In this document: positions 15,088 through 24,098 of the stretch, piece by piece | Layout of the letters: each line of letters starts with the position of its first letter | Position numbering within the stretch: the stretch's first letter is position 1 | NCBI GenBank assembly: GCA_026393835.1 | Contig: JAPKZK010000038.1 | Location: 1-64,000 of the forward strand | Length of the DNA: 64,000 bases | DNA from: Candidatus Aminicenantota bacterium | GTDB taxonomy: Bacteria; Acidobacteriota; Aminicenantia; UBA2199 | Reading direction: 5' to 3' | Made by a program: the position numbers and the translations under genes | Notes under the pieces: model-generated | The model's input: only the letters and a program-made list of their open reading frames with translations | Told to the model about the DNA's origin: nothing | Databases searched by the model: none

Positions 15088-15840
15088 ATGAAAATGACAG
15101 ATGAAGCGAAAATTTTACGGATCGAGCGAATTTTTTCCGGCTACCAGAAGCGAAAAGTTCTAAAAGGAATTTCTCTTGAGGTAGAAAAGGGAGAAGTCGT
15201 GGCAGTAATCGGCAAGAACGGTGCGGGCAAGTCTACCTTGTTAAAAGCCATCATGGGTTTCTTACCGGTAGAAGAAGGGGAAATCTATCTGAACGATACC
15301 TGCATTACCAACCAACCTCCCTATATCGTGCAAAGTAAAAAGGTTGGTTATTTCATGCAGGGTGGGAGGGTGTTTCCCAACCTTACCGTCAGAGAAAACC
15401 TGGAGGTAGCCGGTAATGGGTTGACAAAAAAAAATTTAAAAGATAAAATAGATGGGATGAGCGAAATGTTACCGTTTTTGAAAAGCAGGAGTTTGAATAT
15501 GCAGGCAGCCGCATTAAGTGGTGGTGAGCGCCATCAGCTTTCCCTGGGGATGGTATTGATGAATGACCTGGACTTATTGCTGTTGGATGAACCTTCGGCA
15601 GGACTTTCGCCCGTAAACGTTGATAAGATGTATGTATTGTTGGAAGTAATCAAATCCAAGATGGCGTTGAGTATGCTGCTCATTGAGCAGAAGGTAACCG
15701 AAGCCGTAAAATTTTCGGATCGCGTGTGTTTGTTAAAGAATGGCAAAATAGAAAAAGAAGAAATATCTCAATCATTTGAAGATATCGAAGATATTGGTAA
15801 CTTTTTCTTTGGAGGTACTACTGCAAATGATTTGGCATAA
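15088..15840 (+). CDS. livF: ABC transporter ATPase LivF
   Basis: A 250-residue ATPase. It has Walker A GKNGAGKST near residue 46, Q-loop GYFMQGG, signature LSGGERHQ, Walker B LLLLDEPSAG and H-loop LLIEQK (Q in place of H, usual for LivF). It is the second motor of the LivHMGF transporter. It is separated from livG by the GxxExxY gene and the repeat array. Its ATG 15088 follows the last repeat arm directly ('ctctgcggtgtaattATG') with no clear SD. Confidence 0.9.
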   Translation: MKMTDEAKILRIERIFSGYQKRKVLKGISLEVEKGEVVAVIGKNGAGKSTLLKAIMGFLPVEEGEIYLNDTCITNQPPYIVQSKKVGYFMQGGRVFPNLTVRENLEVAGNGLTKKNLKDKIDGMSEMLPFLKSRSLNMQAAALSGGERHQLSLGMVLMNDLDLLLLDEPSAGLSPVNVDKMYVLLEVIKSKMALSMLLIEQKVTEAVKFSDRVCLLKNGKIEKEEISQSFEDIEDIGNFFFGGTTANDLA

Positions 15841-15900
15841 ATTATTGCTTAAAAATTGTTTTTTAAATATAAAATATAAATTAACGTAAGGAGAAAAACT

Positions 15901-17070
15901 ATGGTTAAAAGAAAGAATATCTTTTTCACATTAACAACAGTAATAGGTTTTGCGGTATCCCTTATTTTGTTTCCCGCATGCAACAGCAAGGGTGCTCAAA
16001 GCAAAACAGGAGACCAACAATTAAGGGAAATTAAAATCGGGGTTATCCTCCCGTTAACAGGAAATTTCGCTTCATACGGTCAGATGAGTTTAAAGGGAAT
16101 TCAACTGGCTGTAAAAAAATGGCAACAAGAAAAAAAGAATTTCGAAATCAAATTAATTGTTGAAAACGATTTAAGCACAACTATTGGTGCGGTAAACAGT
16201 ACTAAGAAACTTCTTGATATTGAAAAAACTCCAATAATAATCGGTGGGATAGCCAGTTCGATCGCGTTGGCTATCGGCCCCATTACAGAAGACTCAAAAG
16301 TCTTATTTATGTGTGCATTTGCATCATCGCCCAGACTGGCTGACGCTGGTAAATATTTCTTTAAAATTATGCCTTCAGACGCTTTTCAATCAATTTTACT
16401 TGTAAAATGGTTCAAGGAATTGAAGTATCAAAAAGTTGGCATTGTTCACGTATTAAGTGAGTGGGGAGAAGCTCTGAAGAGTAATTTTGAAAATGAATTT
16501 ACTTTTCAAAAGGGCCAAATTGTCTTTATTGAAGGCTGTAATGAAGGTCAAAAGGACTTTAAAGAAATTATTTCCAAATTGAAAAAAAAGAAAAATGAAA
16601 TAGATGTTATTTTTTCACCGACATATCCCAAAGAAGGCGGGAGTTTCTTGAAGCAATTGAAAGAAATGAAGATCAATTTGCCAATTTTCGGAGCTGATCC
16701 GTGGGCAAACGGTGAAATCATCAACATCGCTGGCGATAGTGCGGATGGAGCAAAATTTTTAGCTCCCATGCAATATGAAGGGCCCGAATATCAAAAATTC
16801 AAAAATGCTTTTGTCGAAGAGTATAAGGTCGATCCCGATTTAACGGCAGGTGCAGGCTATGATTCCGCCGACATTTTAATTTTGGCCATCAACAACCTTA
16901 TTATAGCTAATTCCGAAGTAAATTCAGATAATCTAAAGAGTGAATTACTCAAAATGGATAATTATATTGGAGTTACAGGAAAAGCTAAATTTGATGATAA
17001 GGGTAATGTCATAAGCAAAGAATTCGGGAAAAGGGTAATCAGAAATGGCAAAATCGAGAAATACGATTAG
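15901..17070 (+). CDS. Branched-chain amino acid-type ABC transporter substrate-binding lipoprotein
   Basis: A 389-residue periplasmic binding protein of the Peripla_BP_6/LivJ type. Residues 1-28 form a signal peptide ending in a lipobox-like LFPAC, so it is probably lipid-anchored. The mature part begins IKIGVILPLTGNFASYGQ, typical of the family, and continues with GGIASSIALAIGPI and GAGYDSADILILA. It has a good 'aaggag' SD. It lies 60 bp after livF and probably delivers the ligand to LivHM. Base composition turns distinctly A-rich here and stays so to about 23.1 kb. The ligand cannot be read from sequence. Confidence 0.9.
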   Translation: MVKRKNIFFTLTTVIGFAVSLILFPACNSKGAQSKTGDQQLREIKIGVILPLTGNFASYGQMSLKGIQLAVKKWQQEKKNFEIKLIVENDLSTTIGAVNSTKKLLDIEKTPIIIGGIASSIALAIGPITEDSKVLFMCAFASSPRLADAGKYFFKIMPSDAFQSILLVKWFKELKYQKVGIVHVLSEWGEALKSNFENEFTFQKGQIVFIEGCNEGQKDFKEIISKLKKKKNEIDVIFSPTYPKEGGSFLKQLKEMKINLPIFGADPWANGEIINIAGDSADGAKFLAPMQYEGPEYQKFKNAFVEEYKVDPDLTAGAGYDSADILILAINNLIIANSEVNSDNLKSELLKMDNYIGVTGKAKFDDKGNVISKEFGKRVIRNGKIEKYD

Positions 17071-17115
17071 CTATTAAGATTTAAAAAGAACAAAAATGAA
17101 AAGAATATTAATAGG

Positions 17116-18141
17116 ATGGGTAAAATGGACAATTTAATATCGCTGATAGCAGAAATAAAAGCTCGTATTGACAAAGGAAAATTCGAGGGTCTGTCTAAAG
17201 ACGAAGCCCTCATTCTGTCAGAGCTTCCAGTATCCCTTTATACTGCAATCTTTGACCTTTCGACCCAGATAAACTCCAAAACAAGAAAAAAAGTTGATAA
17301 ATGCGGTTCATTCTATTCGGATGTCTCCCCTTGTGCAGAAGATTGTGCATTTTGCCCATTCTCCCATGATCATTATACATCTTTGAACCTGGAACAGCAG
17401 ACATCTGAAATATTGATTGAAAATATGCTAAAATATGCTGATAGAATTGCTGCCTTGGGGATAAATCACTTCAAAATCGTTTCAACTGGATTGAGGGCAG
17501 ATGATGCGCATATAGAAAAAGTCTGCGAGGGTATAGTGGCAGTGAAACTAAAGCACCCCAATCTCCAAATCTGTGTCTCTATGGGGCTATTGTCTGAGTC
17601 CAATTTATTGAAATTAAGGGAAGCTGGAGCAGATTTTTATAACAATAACCTTGAGACTTCCGAGAAGCACTTTAATAAGATTATTTCGAGTCACACGCTG
17701 CAGCAAAAAATTGACGTGATAAGGCTTGCCAAACGCATGGGCTATAGTATTTGTTCTGGTGGCATATTTGGGGTCGGGGAAAATCTCAAAGAGAGAATAG
17801 ATCTGTTTTTTTTAATCAAAGAGTTAAAAGTCGAATCTTCCCCTTTCAATATTTTTGTAAGATACGATAACATCCCACTCAGTTCCATGGTAGGGGAAAA
17901 ACAGATTTCAACCCTAGAAATTTTTCTTTCTCTTGCTTTTTTCAGGTTAGTGTACCCCCAGTGTAGGATTGTACTTGGTGGTGGGCGAGACTTTTACTTA
18001 TCCGAGATGGAACAGGAATTTGCATTACTGGTTGGCGCGACAGCCCTCCAAAGCTCAAATGCCCTTAATGCAAAAGGAACTATCGACAGAATAATAAAGG
18101 ACGATAAACTGTTTAATAATGTCCTGAACGAAAATGAATAA
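17116..18141 (+). CDS. BioB-like radical SAM enzyme
   Basis: 341 residues. The radical SAM cluster motif is CAEDCAFC near residues 73-80 (Cx3Cx2C). The body matches the biotin synthase branch (BioB/HydE/HmdB type): ADFYNNNLETSEKHF resembles YNHNLDTS, and YSICSGGIFGVGE resembles the BioB GGI-GxGE motif. It should generate a 5'-deoxyadenosyl radical, but the substrate is unknown. No other biotin genes are nearby. It overlaps the methyltransferase gene by 8 bp, suggesting one short pathway. ATG 17116 lies behind a weak SD; ATG 17125 is an alternative. Confidence 0.85.
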   Translation: MGKMDNLISLIAEIKARIDKGKFEGLSKDEALILSELPVSLYTAIFDLSTQINSKTRKKVDKCGSFYSDVSPCAEDCAFCPFSHDHYTSLNLEQQTSEILIENMLKYADRIAALGINHFKIVSTGLRADDAHIEKVCEGIVAVKLKHPNLQICVSMGLLSESNLLKLREAGADFYNNNLETSEKHFNKIISSHTLQQKIDVIRLAKRMGYSICSGGIFGVGENLKERIDLFFLIKELKVESSPFNIFVRYDNIPLSSMVGEKQISTLEIFLSLAFFRLVYPQCRIVLGGGRDFYLSEMEQEFALLVGATALQSSNALNAKGTIDRIIKDDKLFNNVLNENE

Positions 18142-18826
18142 ATTTAATAAATATCTTTATTATGACTTCATTGAAGGATATGACCAAACAATAAATAGCT
18201 ATGTGATGCACTACGAGGAGATGATGAATGCTATTTTTAATGAATTGCCGAACGAGAATCTGAAAGTTCTTGAAATGGGATGCGGAAGTGGAAATTTAAC
18301 AAAAAAAATCTCAGAGAAACGAAATCTAAAAATAACTGGGGTAGATATTTCAGAAAGGTTAATCGCAAATGCTCAGAAAAAATTAGATAGCGATTCACGG
18401 CTCGATTTAAGGGTTGGAAATATTTTAGAAGTCGATCTGCAAAGTACAGAATTCGACTATATAATATCTTTTCTTTTTATCCATGAACTCTACCCTGATC
18501 AGCGAGAGGAGTTAATTAAAAAAATAAAAGTATGGAGTAAAAAAAAGACCAAAATAATCATTGGAGATATCTTTAACATTGAAGAGCCTGACAAACGTGA
18601 AGAATGTATTCTCGAATGGTATAATTGGATGGTAAATAGAGGGATTAAAACGGTGGATGCTTTAAAAGAGATTGAAGTTCACATTAGAGATAGTCTTTAT
18701 ACTTCTTTTTATTTGACCAATTTATTGGGAAGAATCGATTTTCTATTCTCTAAGCTTCTGTGGTCCCAAAATTTTTATAAAGTTATGGTATTTGAACAAG
18801 GGAAGGAGGGTAACAATGAACAATGA
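18134..18826 (+). CDS. Class I SAM-dependent methyltransferase
   Basis: A 230-residue enzyme with a Rossmann methyltransferase fold. Motif I is VLEMGCGSGNLTKKI near residue 46, followed by the acidic TGVDISERLIANA and motif IV DYIISFLFIHEL. The substrate is unknown. It overlaps both the radical SAM gene upstream (8 bp) and the large kinase-like gene downstream (11 bp), so all three are translationally coupled. It could modify the radical SAM product or a carrier of it. Confidence 0.87.
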   Translation: MNKFNKYLYYDFIEGYDQTINSYVMHYEEMMNAIFNELPNENLKVLEMGCGSGNLTKKISEKRNLKITGVDISERLIANAQKKLDSDSRLDLRVGNILEVDLQSTEFDYIISFLFIHELYPDQREELIKKIKVWSKKKTKIIIGDIFNIEEPDKREECILEWYNWMVNRGIKTVDALKEIEVHIRDSLYTSFYLTNLLGRIDFLFSKLLWSQNFYKVMVFEQGKEGNNEQ

Positions 18827-21800
18827 TGCCAGTATTGAGGAGGGATATAGCGGATATATTTCAAATCAAAAAAAAAGGATTCAAGAATTTATTGAAAAAC
18901 TTACAAAAGAATCCAAAGATGGTATCTCTACCCGGGTCTTTTTTACCATAAGAAAAAGGGAAATAGAAATTGATGATCAGCAAAAAGAGACCTTCCAGTG
19001 GCGTTATTGGGTTGGGATCAACGAGACTGACTTACTTAAAAAAGAAAACAAAAAGTTAATAGATAAAGAGGAGTTGGATATACTGCTTAAAAAAGTACGA
19101 ATACTATTTGGAGAAAACAGTTCTCCTTATGTTTTTACAGGAAAAGACGCTTCAGGTGAGGTCGGTATGTTTCATCATTGGGGAATAGGTAAAACAAATG
19201 ACCTGGAAGATGGGCATTTTTCTTACAAAAAGCGGATATGCAACGAACCCGATCTTCCAGGCAAAGATCAAAACTGTGATTTCAATAATATTAAAGAATT
19301 TATTAATAGTAGTGTGCAGGAATCGGATAATAAATATTCTTGTTCAATCCCACAAAAATATACAGATGATCTCCGCAGCTTCAAAAAGTATATTCGTTCT
19401 ATAGACTATCATTTTCTTTTTAAGAGGTATGACTATTTTTTGTATCATTCTTTGATTATAGGCGCGTATCATGTCTTTACCTTTTACATTAATTTTAAAT
19501 TTGAATCACCCGGTTCTGAAGAAGAAAAATTTTTGGAAAAATTGTGGGAAAGCGTAAAAAAGAAAGAGGAAGGCCCTGTTTTTAACGAGGAAATATTGTT
19601 CGAGATAGAAAAAAACGACGCAAGAGAATACTGGTTCAATTTTCTGAAAATTTTTGAAAGTTACACCAATCATTTTTATCAAAACATTATTAATAACTTT
19701 TTCCAAACTCTGGTAAAAGAAATGAGTGCCACGGCCGATTTCACTTCCTTCATCAAAAAGACAATTTCTTTTCTTTTACGCATAGACGAATCTGAGATTA
19801 CTTATGATACAAACAAAAAATCAGTAAACGAGTTTATTTCGGTAGACTACGGTAAAAATGTGGTCAATATAAAAAAACCGGAAGATAAACCAGATGAAAA
19901 AGTATTAAACCAGGAAATAATCGAAGGGCTGGTAGAAGCCGCAATTTCTTTATACCACAATACGCTGATACCTTGGAATCAAAATATATTGAGGAATGCT
20001 ATAATCACTATCCTGGTTGACTCCTATGCTCATAATATTAGTGCGCATTCAATACATGCAATCGAAGCTTGGATGAGAGAAAATTCCCTCAAATTTCAAA
20101 AAAGATATAAAATCGGAGAGACTGATTTAACCCGGAGTTGCGAAATTTTGAAAAAGTTGAGAAAAAATGATTTGGATGATCTCATGGAGATGGTTAAAAA
20201 ATGCAGTGAAATCTTAACTAAAAAGGAGTTGGAGAAGATATCGCAGACAGCCGAACATTATTATGATTTAATGGGGCAAAAAAATGGAACTTTTAATAAG
20301 GAGCATTTTTCACTGCATGATTTGATTTATTTTGGCACTAGCTGGGAAAAACTGACAAATCAGTTGTTGTACAAGGGGGATGATGGTATAGATTGTGAAT
20401 TGAAATTTGATTTTGTCTCCCACGATATGATCTGGAAATTTATGCGATATCTAAAAGAGAAAGCCGCTTTCTGGAGTGGCGTTACTCGAAATGTAGTATT
20501 TTCAGGAATTCATATTTCAATTTACAACTTGCTGTGGGATTTCGCTAATAATCCATTATTCCTGGGTACCATTGCATCATCAGAGGATTTTTTTAAAGTC
20601 AATATTTACGTATCTTTAAAAAAGACGTTAATCGCAGATTTCTCGGAAGTGGAACCTAAATTTAAGCCATTATCGACTGGTGATGAAGAAATTTCGGGAG
20701 AGTTTGCCCAAATAGACATGTCAATAATGAATGATAATTTTAAAAGCACAGCGATCGACTATACTGATAAAAATGTAAGAATTGAATACTCATCGTACGG
20801 GGTTTTGCGGCCAGGAAGCAATTTTAAAACATTAAAAGAGCGCCTATTGGGAAAACAACATTTTATATATTTACCGGGAGGCATCGTTGGAAAACAAGCG
20901 TTCTATACTATACTGGAAAACACGATCAGGAATGTAAAACATATTAAGGATACAAGTGAAATTAAAAGCATCAAAGATAAAGGGATTAATCTTTGTATTG
21001 AGATTACTCCGGTAGGTGAAAATATAGATGACGATTTTTTTGTAAAATGGTTTAAAATCAGGATTTACTTAAAGCACGAGAGTAATTTGATTGATAATGA
21101 AGGGCCGATTGATACCCGGATAAATAATATTTCGAAGAGCAGTATTGTTGACGAACACGGAAATCCAAAAATGGGTGGGAACACCCAGGATAAAATTTGT
21201 GCCGCAATGCTGTACCTAAATGATTTTTATAAAGTACAAGACAAAGATAAGCGGTTCGATGAAATTGGGCCTAATGTATATCCCTGGATCACAACAGAAA
21301 AAATTTTGAATGAGGACGATAGGGGTTATTTAGCAAAATATTTTTATTTGTGGAAGGGAGATTTTATAATGAATAAGAAAGTTAAAACTTCAATTCCCGG
21401 CAAGGAAAGTAACGGGAGCCGGGAAAACAAAAAAAGATTTAATTTTTATATTGGAGATGTTGATGAAGCCAGAGAGGAAGGCATTATACGATTTTACAAT
21501 AAAGAGATTTCTATTATCAATAATGCCTATGAAAAAATGAAAGAAGATATTTATGAAGACTGGCTCAAAACATGGCTCAAGAAAGAGTATAAAACTAAGA
21601 TATACAGGAGTGAAATTTCGAGTGATGGGAATGTCGTTCCCAAAGGCTGTTTTGATTTGTCTGGGAAGATCGATTGTGAAAGGTCTGAAAAATGTGTGCT
21701 GGAATTAATGTATGCCCATAGAGCCGGCCAAAACATTATAAATAACGCGCTTAGCTATAGTTCTCATGGTGAATTTGCATCATATTTTCATTTATGGCCG

Positions 21801-22367
21801 CAAAAAAGTAAAGAAAAACTAAAATACTTTGAGTTTTTAGAAATTATACTCACTCGCATCGCCGTTATAGATAATCGTATTTTTAATCTCTTAAGAATGG
21901 AACTTGACTTACGATCCGAATATTCTAAGGCTACCAAAATATCGATATTAAAGAAACGGTTGTTATTAGAGGTCTATCCGGAATCTTCCGAACTAGAAAC
22001 ACTTGGTGAAATCGATTTTTCTTTCAATATAAGTGCGTTGAAAGAATATCATTTCGTTGTTATTCACTTATCATACATCGAAAATGTATTGAAATATAAG
22101 GAAGAAAATATTACAGAGTTCATAAAAGAAAAAATTATTAAGAATAACCCCAATATCCCTGATAATTTTATTTTAGTGATTACTACTGCAAGAGGGAGAA
22201 TTGAATGGTGGGAAAAACTAAAAAAATCACCGGAATGGTATATATATAAAAAATTTGTGACCTTCAGACCTATTGAATCGATAATAAATGCCGTGAGTGA
22301 CGGACGGGCACTTAGCGATGATTTCCAGATAAAAATCAATTTGGCCAGGGTGCTTCTGGGGGCATAA
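18816..22367 (+). CDS. Large protein with histidine-kinase-like motifs, family unrecognised
   Basis: 1183 residues from ATG 18816 behind 'ggaaggaggg'. There are no membrane helices or signal peptide. Three segments look like a divergent histidine kinase. ILVDSYAHNISAHSIHAI near residues 399-416 recalls a phospho-acceptor helix. FYTILENTIRNVKH near 695-708 recalls an N-box. DEHGNPKMGG followed by DKICAAML near 779-798 recalls the D/G boxes. The ~280 residues between the first two exceed the usual spacing, so a domain is inserted or the match is coincidental. The C-terminal ~130 residues (FVVIHLSYIE, LVITTARGR, ending in KINLARVLLGA) resemble a receiver-like fold. A role as sensor kinase for the nearby receivers is inference. 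Confidence 0.6.
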   Translation: MNNDASIEEGYSGYISNQKKRIQEFIEKLTKESKDGISTRVFFTIRKREIEIDDQQKETFQWRYWVGINETDLLKKENKKLIDKEELDILLKKVRILFGENSSPYVFTGKDASGEVGMFHHWGIGKTNDLEDGHFSYKKRICNEPDLPGKDQNCDFNNIKEFINSSVQESDNKYSCSIPQKYTDDLRSFKKYIRSIDYHFLFKRYDYFLYHSLIIGAYHVFTFYINFKFESPGSEEEKFLEKLWESVKKKEEGPVFNEEILFEIEKNDAREYWFNFLKIFESYTNHFYQNIINNFFQTLVKEMSATADFTSFIKKTISFLLRIDESEITYDTNKKSVNEFISVDYGKNVVNIKKPEDKPDEKVLNQEIIEGLVEAAISLYHNTLIPWNQNILRNAIITILVDSYAHNISAHSIHAIEAWMRENSLKFQKRYKIGETDLTRSCEILKKLRKNDLDDLMEMVKKCSEILTKKELEKISQTAEHYYDLMGQKNGTFNKEHFSLHDLIYFGTSWEKLTNQLLYKGDDGIDCELKFDFVSHDMIWKFMRYLKEKAAFWSGVTRNVVFSGIHISIYNLLWDFANNPLFLGTIASSEDFFKVNIYVSLKKTLIADFSEVEPKFKPLSTGDEEISGEFAQIDMSIMNDNFKSTAIDYTDKNVRIEYSSYGVLRPGSNFKTLKERLLGKQHFIYLPGGIVGKQAFYTILENTIRNVKHIKDTSEIKSIKDKGINLCIEITPVGENIDDDFFVKWFKIRIYLKHESNLIDNEGPIDTRINNISKSSIVDEHGNPKMGGNTQDKICAAMLYLNDFYKVQDKDKRFDEIGPNVYPWITTEKILNEDDRGYLAKYFYLWKGDFIMNKKVKTSIPGKESNGSRENKKRFNFYIGDVDEAREEGIIRFYNKEISIINNAYEKMKEDIYEDWLKTWLKKEYKTKIYRSEISSDGNVVPKGCFDLSGKIDCERSEKCVLELMYAHRAGQNIINNALSYSSHGEFASYFHLWPQKSKEKLKYFEFLEIILTRIAVIDNRIFNLLRMELDLRSEYSKATKISILKKRLLLEVYPESSELETLGEIDFSFNISALKEYHFVVIHLSYIENVLKYKEENITEFIKEKIIKNNPNIPDNFILVITTARGRIEWWEKLKKSPEWYIYKKFVTFRPIESIINAVSDGRALSDDFQIKINLARVLLGA

Positions 22368-22379
22368 GTAGGAGGAAAA

Positions 22380-23102
22380 ATGCAAAAAAAAGAGGTTATG
22401 ATTATAATTTGGAAATGGGATCCCCCTGAAACAACCAAAAGGATTAAAGAGGACAAGATTTTGATACCAATTGGTGAATGTAAAAAGAATGTCGACATTA
22501 TTTCTGAGATTAAAAAATTTCAGGAAAGCTATAATGATCCTGAGATTATAGTGATGGTTCATACTGACGTTAAAGACAGAACAAGCTTATTCGATTCAAG
22601 AAAAACTGAATTTCGAAAGGAGAAGATAAAAATAAAACCGTTTGGCCAAGGAGAGGGAGTAATATACTATAACGATGATAAAAAAACTGGTTTTTTAGAT
22701 GGCACAGGGTTCACCGAAGATATCACAGAATCAAATTTTGATGAAGTATGGCAGTATTATTGGGAAGATAAAGATGAAAAAAAAAAATTAATTCCTATGG
22801 TGCTGCCTTTTTGCTTATACTGTGAGAACGCCTATAAATTCAATAGTTTTGAGAATAATAAAATGAAAATTCAAGTAGAATTAGAGAAAATAGAGAATGA
22901 GAATTTCAAAGATAAATTTGAATTTCCAGAGAATATAAGGAAACTGTGGGGTAAAATTGAAGATTTGTTAGATGGATATGGTAGACTAAAGGAAAATGAG
23001 ATGAAAAAATTTATCGGATTAAAAGAAGATGGATCAAAAGTACCTATGGAAGAGACCGAGTGGTTGACGTTATTAGGTGATTTAAAACATTGGGCGGGTT
23101 AA
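22380..23102 (+). CDS. Hypothetical protein of the kinase-like locus
   Basis: 240 residues, charged and A/T-rich, starting 12 bp after the large gene behind 'gtaggagga'. The visible strands are MIIIWKWD and IIVMVHTD, followed by a Gly-rich turn (FGQGEGVIYY) and a helical C-terminal half. I do not recognise a family. Close spacing on both sides marks it as part of the same operon, and a regulatory partner of the kinase-like protein is possible. Confidence 0.7.
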   Translation: MQKKEVMIIIWKWDPPETTKRIKEDKILIPIGECKKNVDIISEIKKFQESYNDPEIIVMVHTDVKDRTSLFDSRKTEFRKEKIKIKPFGQGEGVIYYNDDKKTGFLDGTGFTEDITESNFDEVWQYYWEDKDEKKKLIPMVLPFCLYCENAYKFNSFENNKMKIQVELEKIENENFKDKFEFPENIRKLWGKIEDLLDGYGRLKENEMKKFIGLKEDGSKVPMEETEWLTLLGDLKHWAG

Positions 23103-23107
23103 GGCAG

Positions 23108-23869
23108 ATGGTCAAAAATAACCTCGTTATTGCCGATAAAAACATGGAACAGGCCATCAGGGATGGTCTTGAAGATGCGGGATACCTGGAAATAGAAAAT
23201 GCCATCATTATTCAATCTCCCTTATTTATACAGTCGCAAAAAGAAAACCGCTGGCATGACACACTGGTGGAAGTGTTCCCCCTCTGGTTAGAATACTATA
23301 TGCACTTCGGCAAATTAAGTAATCCATGGAAAATAATAGTAGCCGGGATTGAAACCCAATACCAGGATTTGCCCTATTATGTAACCCCATTCCAGGAAGA
23401 GATGATACTGGGCGGTATAGGGAAATTGCTCAAAACCGAAACCATAGATTACTCCCAAATTCCGGGAACCTGCTCGGGAAAAGACTATATCTCTGCATTT
23501 TTCCACGGCCACGGGGAGGAAAATATCAAAGGTTTATTGGGTAAAATAACCGATTATATCAGAAACGGCATCCTCATGATCCGGGAAGGGGCAGCGATAG
23601 AAGAAGTAAAGGAAATATTTTTTACCCACGCAGCAGCCCACCTGGAACAACTGCAATCCCGGTTGGGAAAATATCGGCCATTGTTGGAATATCTTCCCTG
23701 GGAACAGGAGATCGAACAACTGGATAAAATGATAATTACCGTGGAAAGTTGGTTGAAACAACCGAATGAATCGGTAATCTCACATGATGAGATTTTGAAC
23801 CATGTTAAAATGGCTTTTGAAAGCATCTCGCAACTGATGAAAATCCATAAAATAGTGGAGAAAAAATGA
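23108..23869 (+). CDS. Hypothetical protein, possibly receiver-like N-terminus with helical tail
   Basis: 253 residues from ATG 23108; a TTG at 23090 would overlap the previous gene and is less likely. The N-terminal ~115 residues alternate strands and helices (NNLVIADKN, WKIIVAGIE, MILGGIGKLLK) in a receiver-like order without the acidic pocket. A motif FFHGHGEE follows, then a helical tail. The last ~45 nt are copied at 23960-24004, together with a dispersed repeat. The gene is more GC-rich than its upstream neighbours. Function unknown. Confidence 0.65.
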   Translation: MVKNNLVIADKNMEQAIRDGLEDAGYLEIENAIIIQSPLFIQSQKENRWHDTLVEVFPLWLEYYMHFGKLSNPWKIIVAGIETQYQDLPYYVTPFQEEMILGGIGKLLKTETIDYSQIPGTCSGKDYISAFFHGHGEENIKGLLGKITDYIRNGILMIREGAAIEEVKEIFFTHAAAHLEQLQSRLGKYRPLLEYLPWEQEIEQLDKMIITVESWLKQPNESVISHDEILNHVKMAFESISQLMKIHKIVEKK

Positions 23870-23875
23870 AAGTGA

Positions 23876-24088
23876 ACCGCGGAGAACGCAGAGGACACAG
23901 AGAAAAAAGAAAAAAATTTAAACTCCGCGCTCTCTGCGCTCTCTGCGGTGAAAAAGTTGTTGAAAGCATCTCGCAACCGATGAAAATCCATAAAATCGAG
24001 GAAAAAAGATGAACCGCCGAGGACACAGAGGACGCAGAGAAAAAAGAAAAAAAATAAAACTCCGCGGCCTCAGCGCTCTCCGCGGTAA
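23876..24088. repeat. Two 'accgcagag' palindromic units with a duplicated gene end between them
   Basis: Unit one spans 23876-23951 and unit two 24012-24086. Between them, 'ttgaaagcatctcgcaac' and the following ~35 bases repeat the end of the preceding gene (first copy from 23817, second from 23960). A duplication step of about 143 bp is implied. Confidence 0.85.
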
Positions 24089-24098
24089 AAATTAGCTA

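Noticed and set aside
23554..24026. Minus-strand frames opposite the repeats and the gene at 23108
   Set aside because: Shadow frames of a coding gene extended through repeat sequence.
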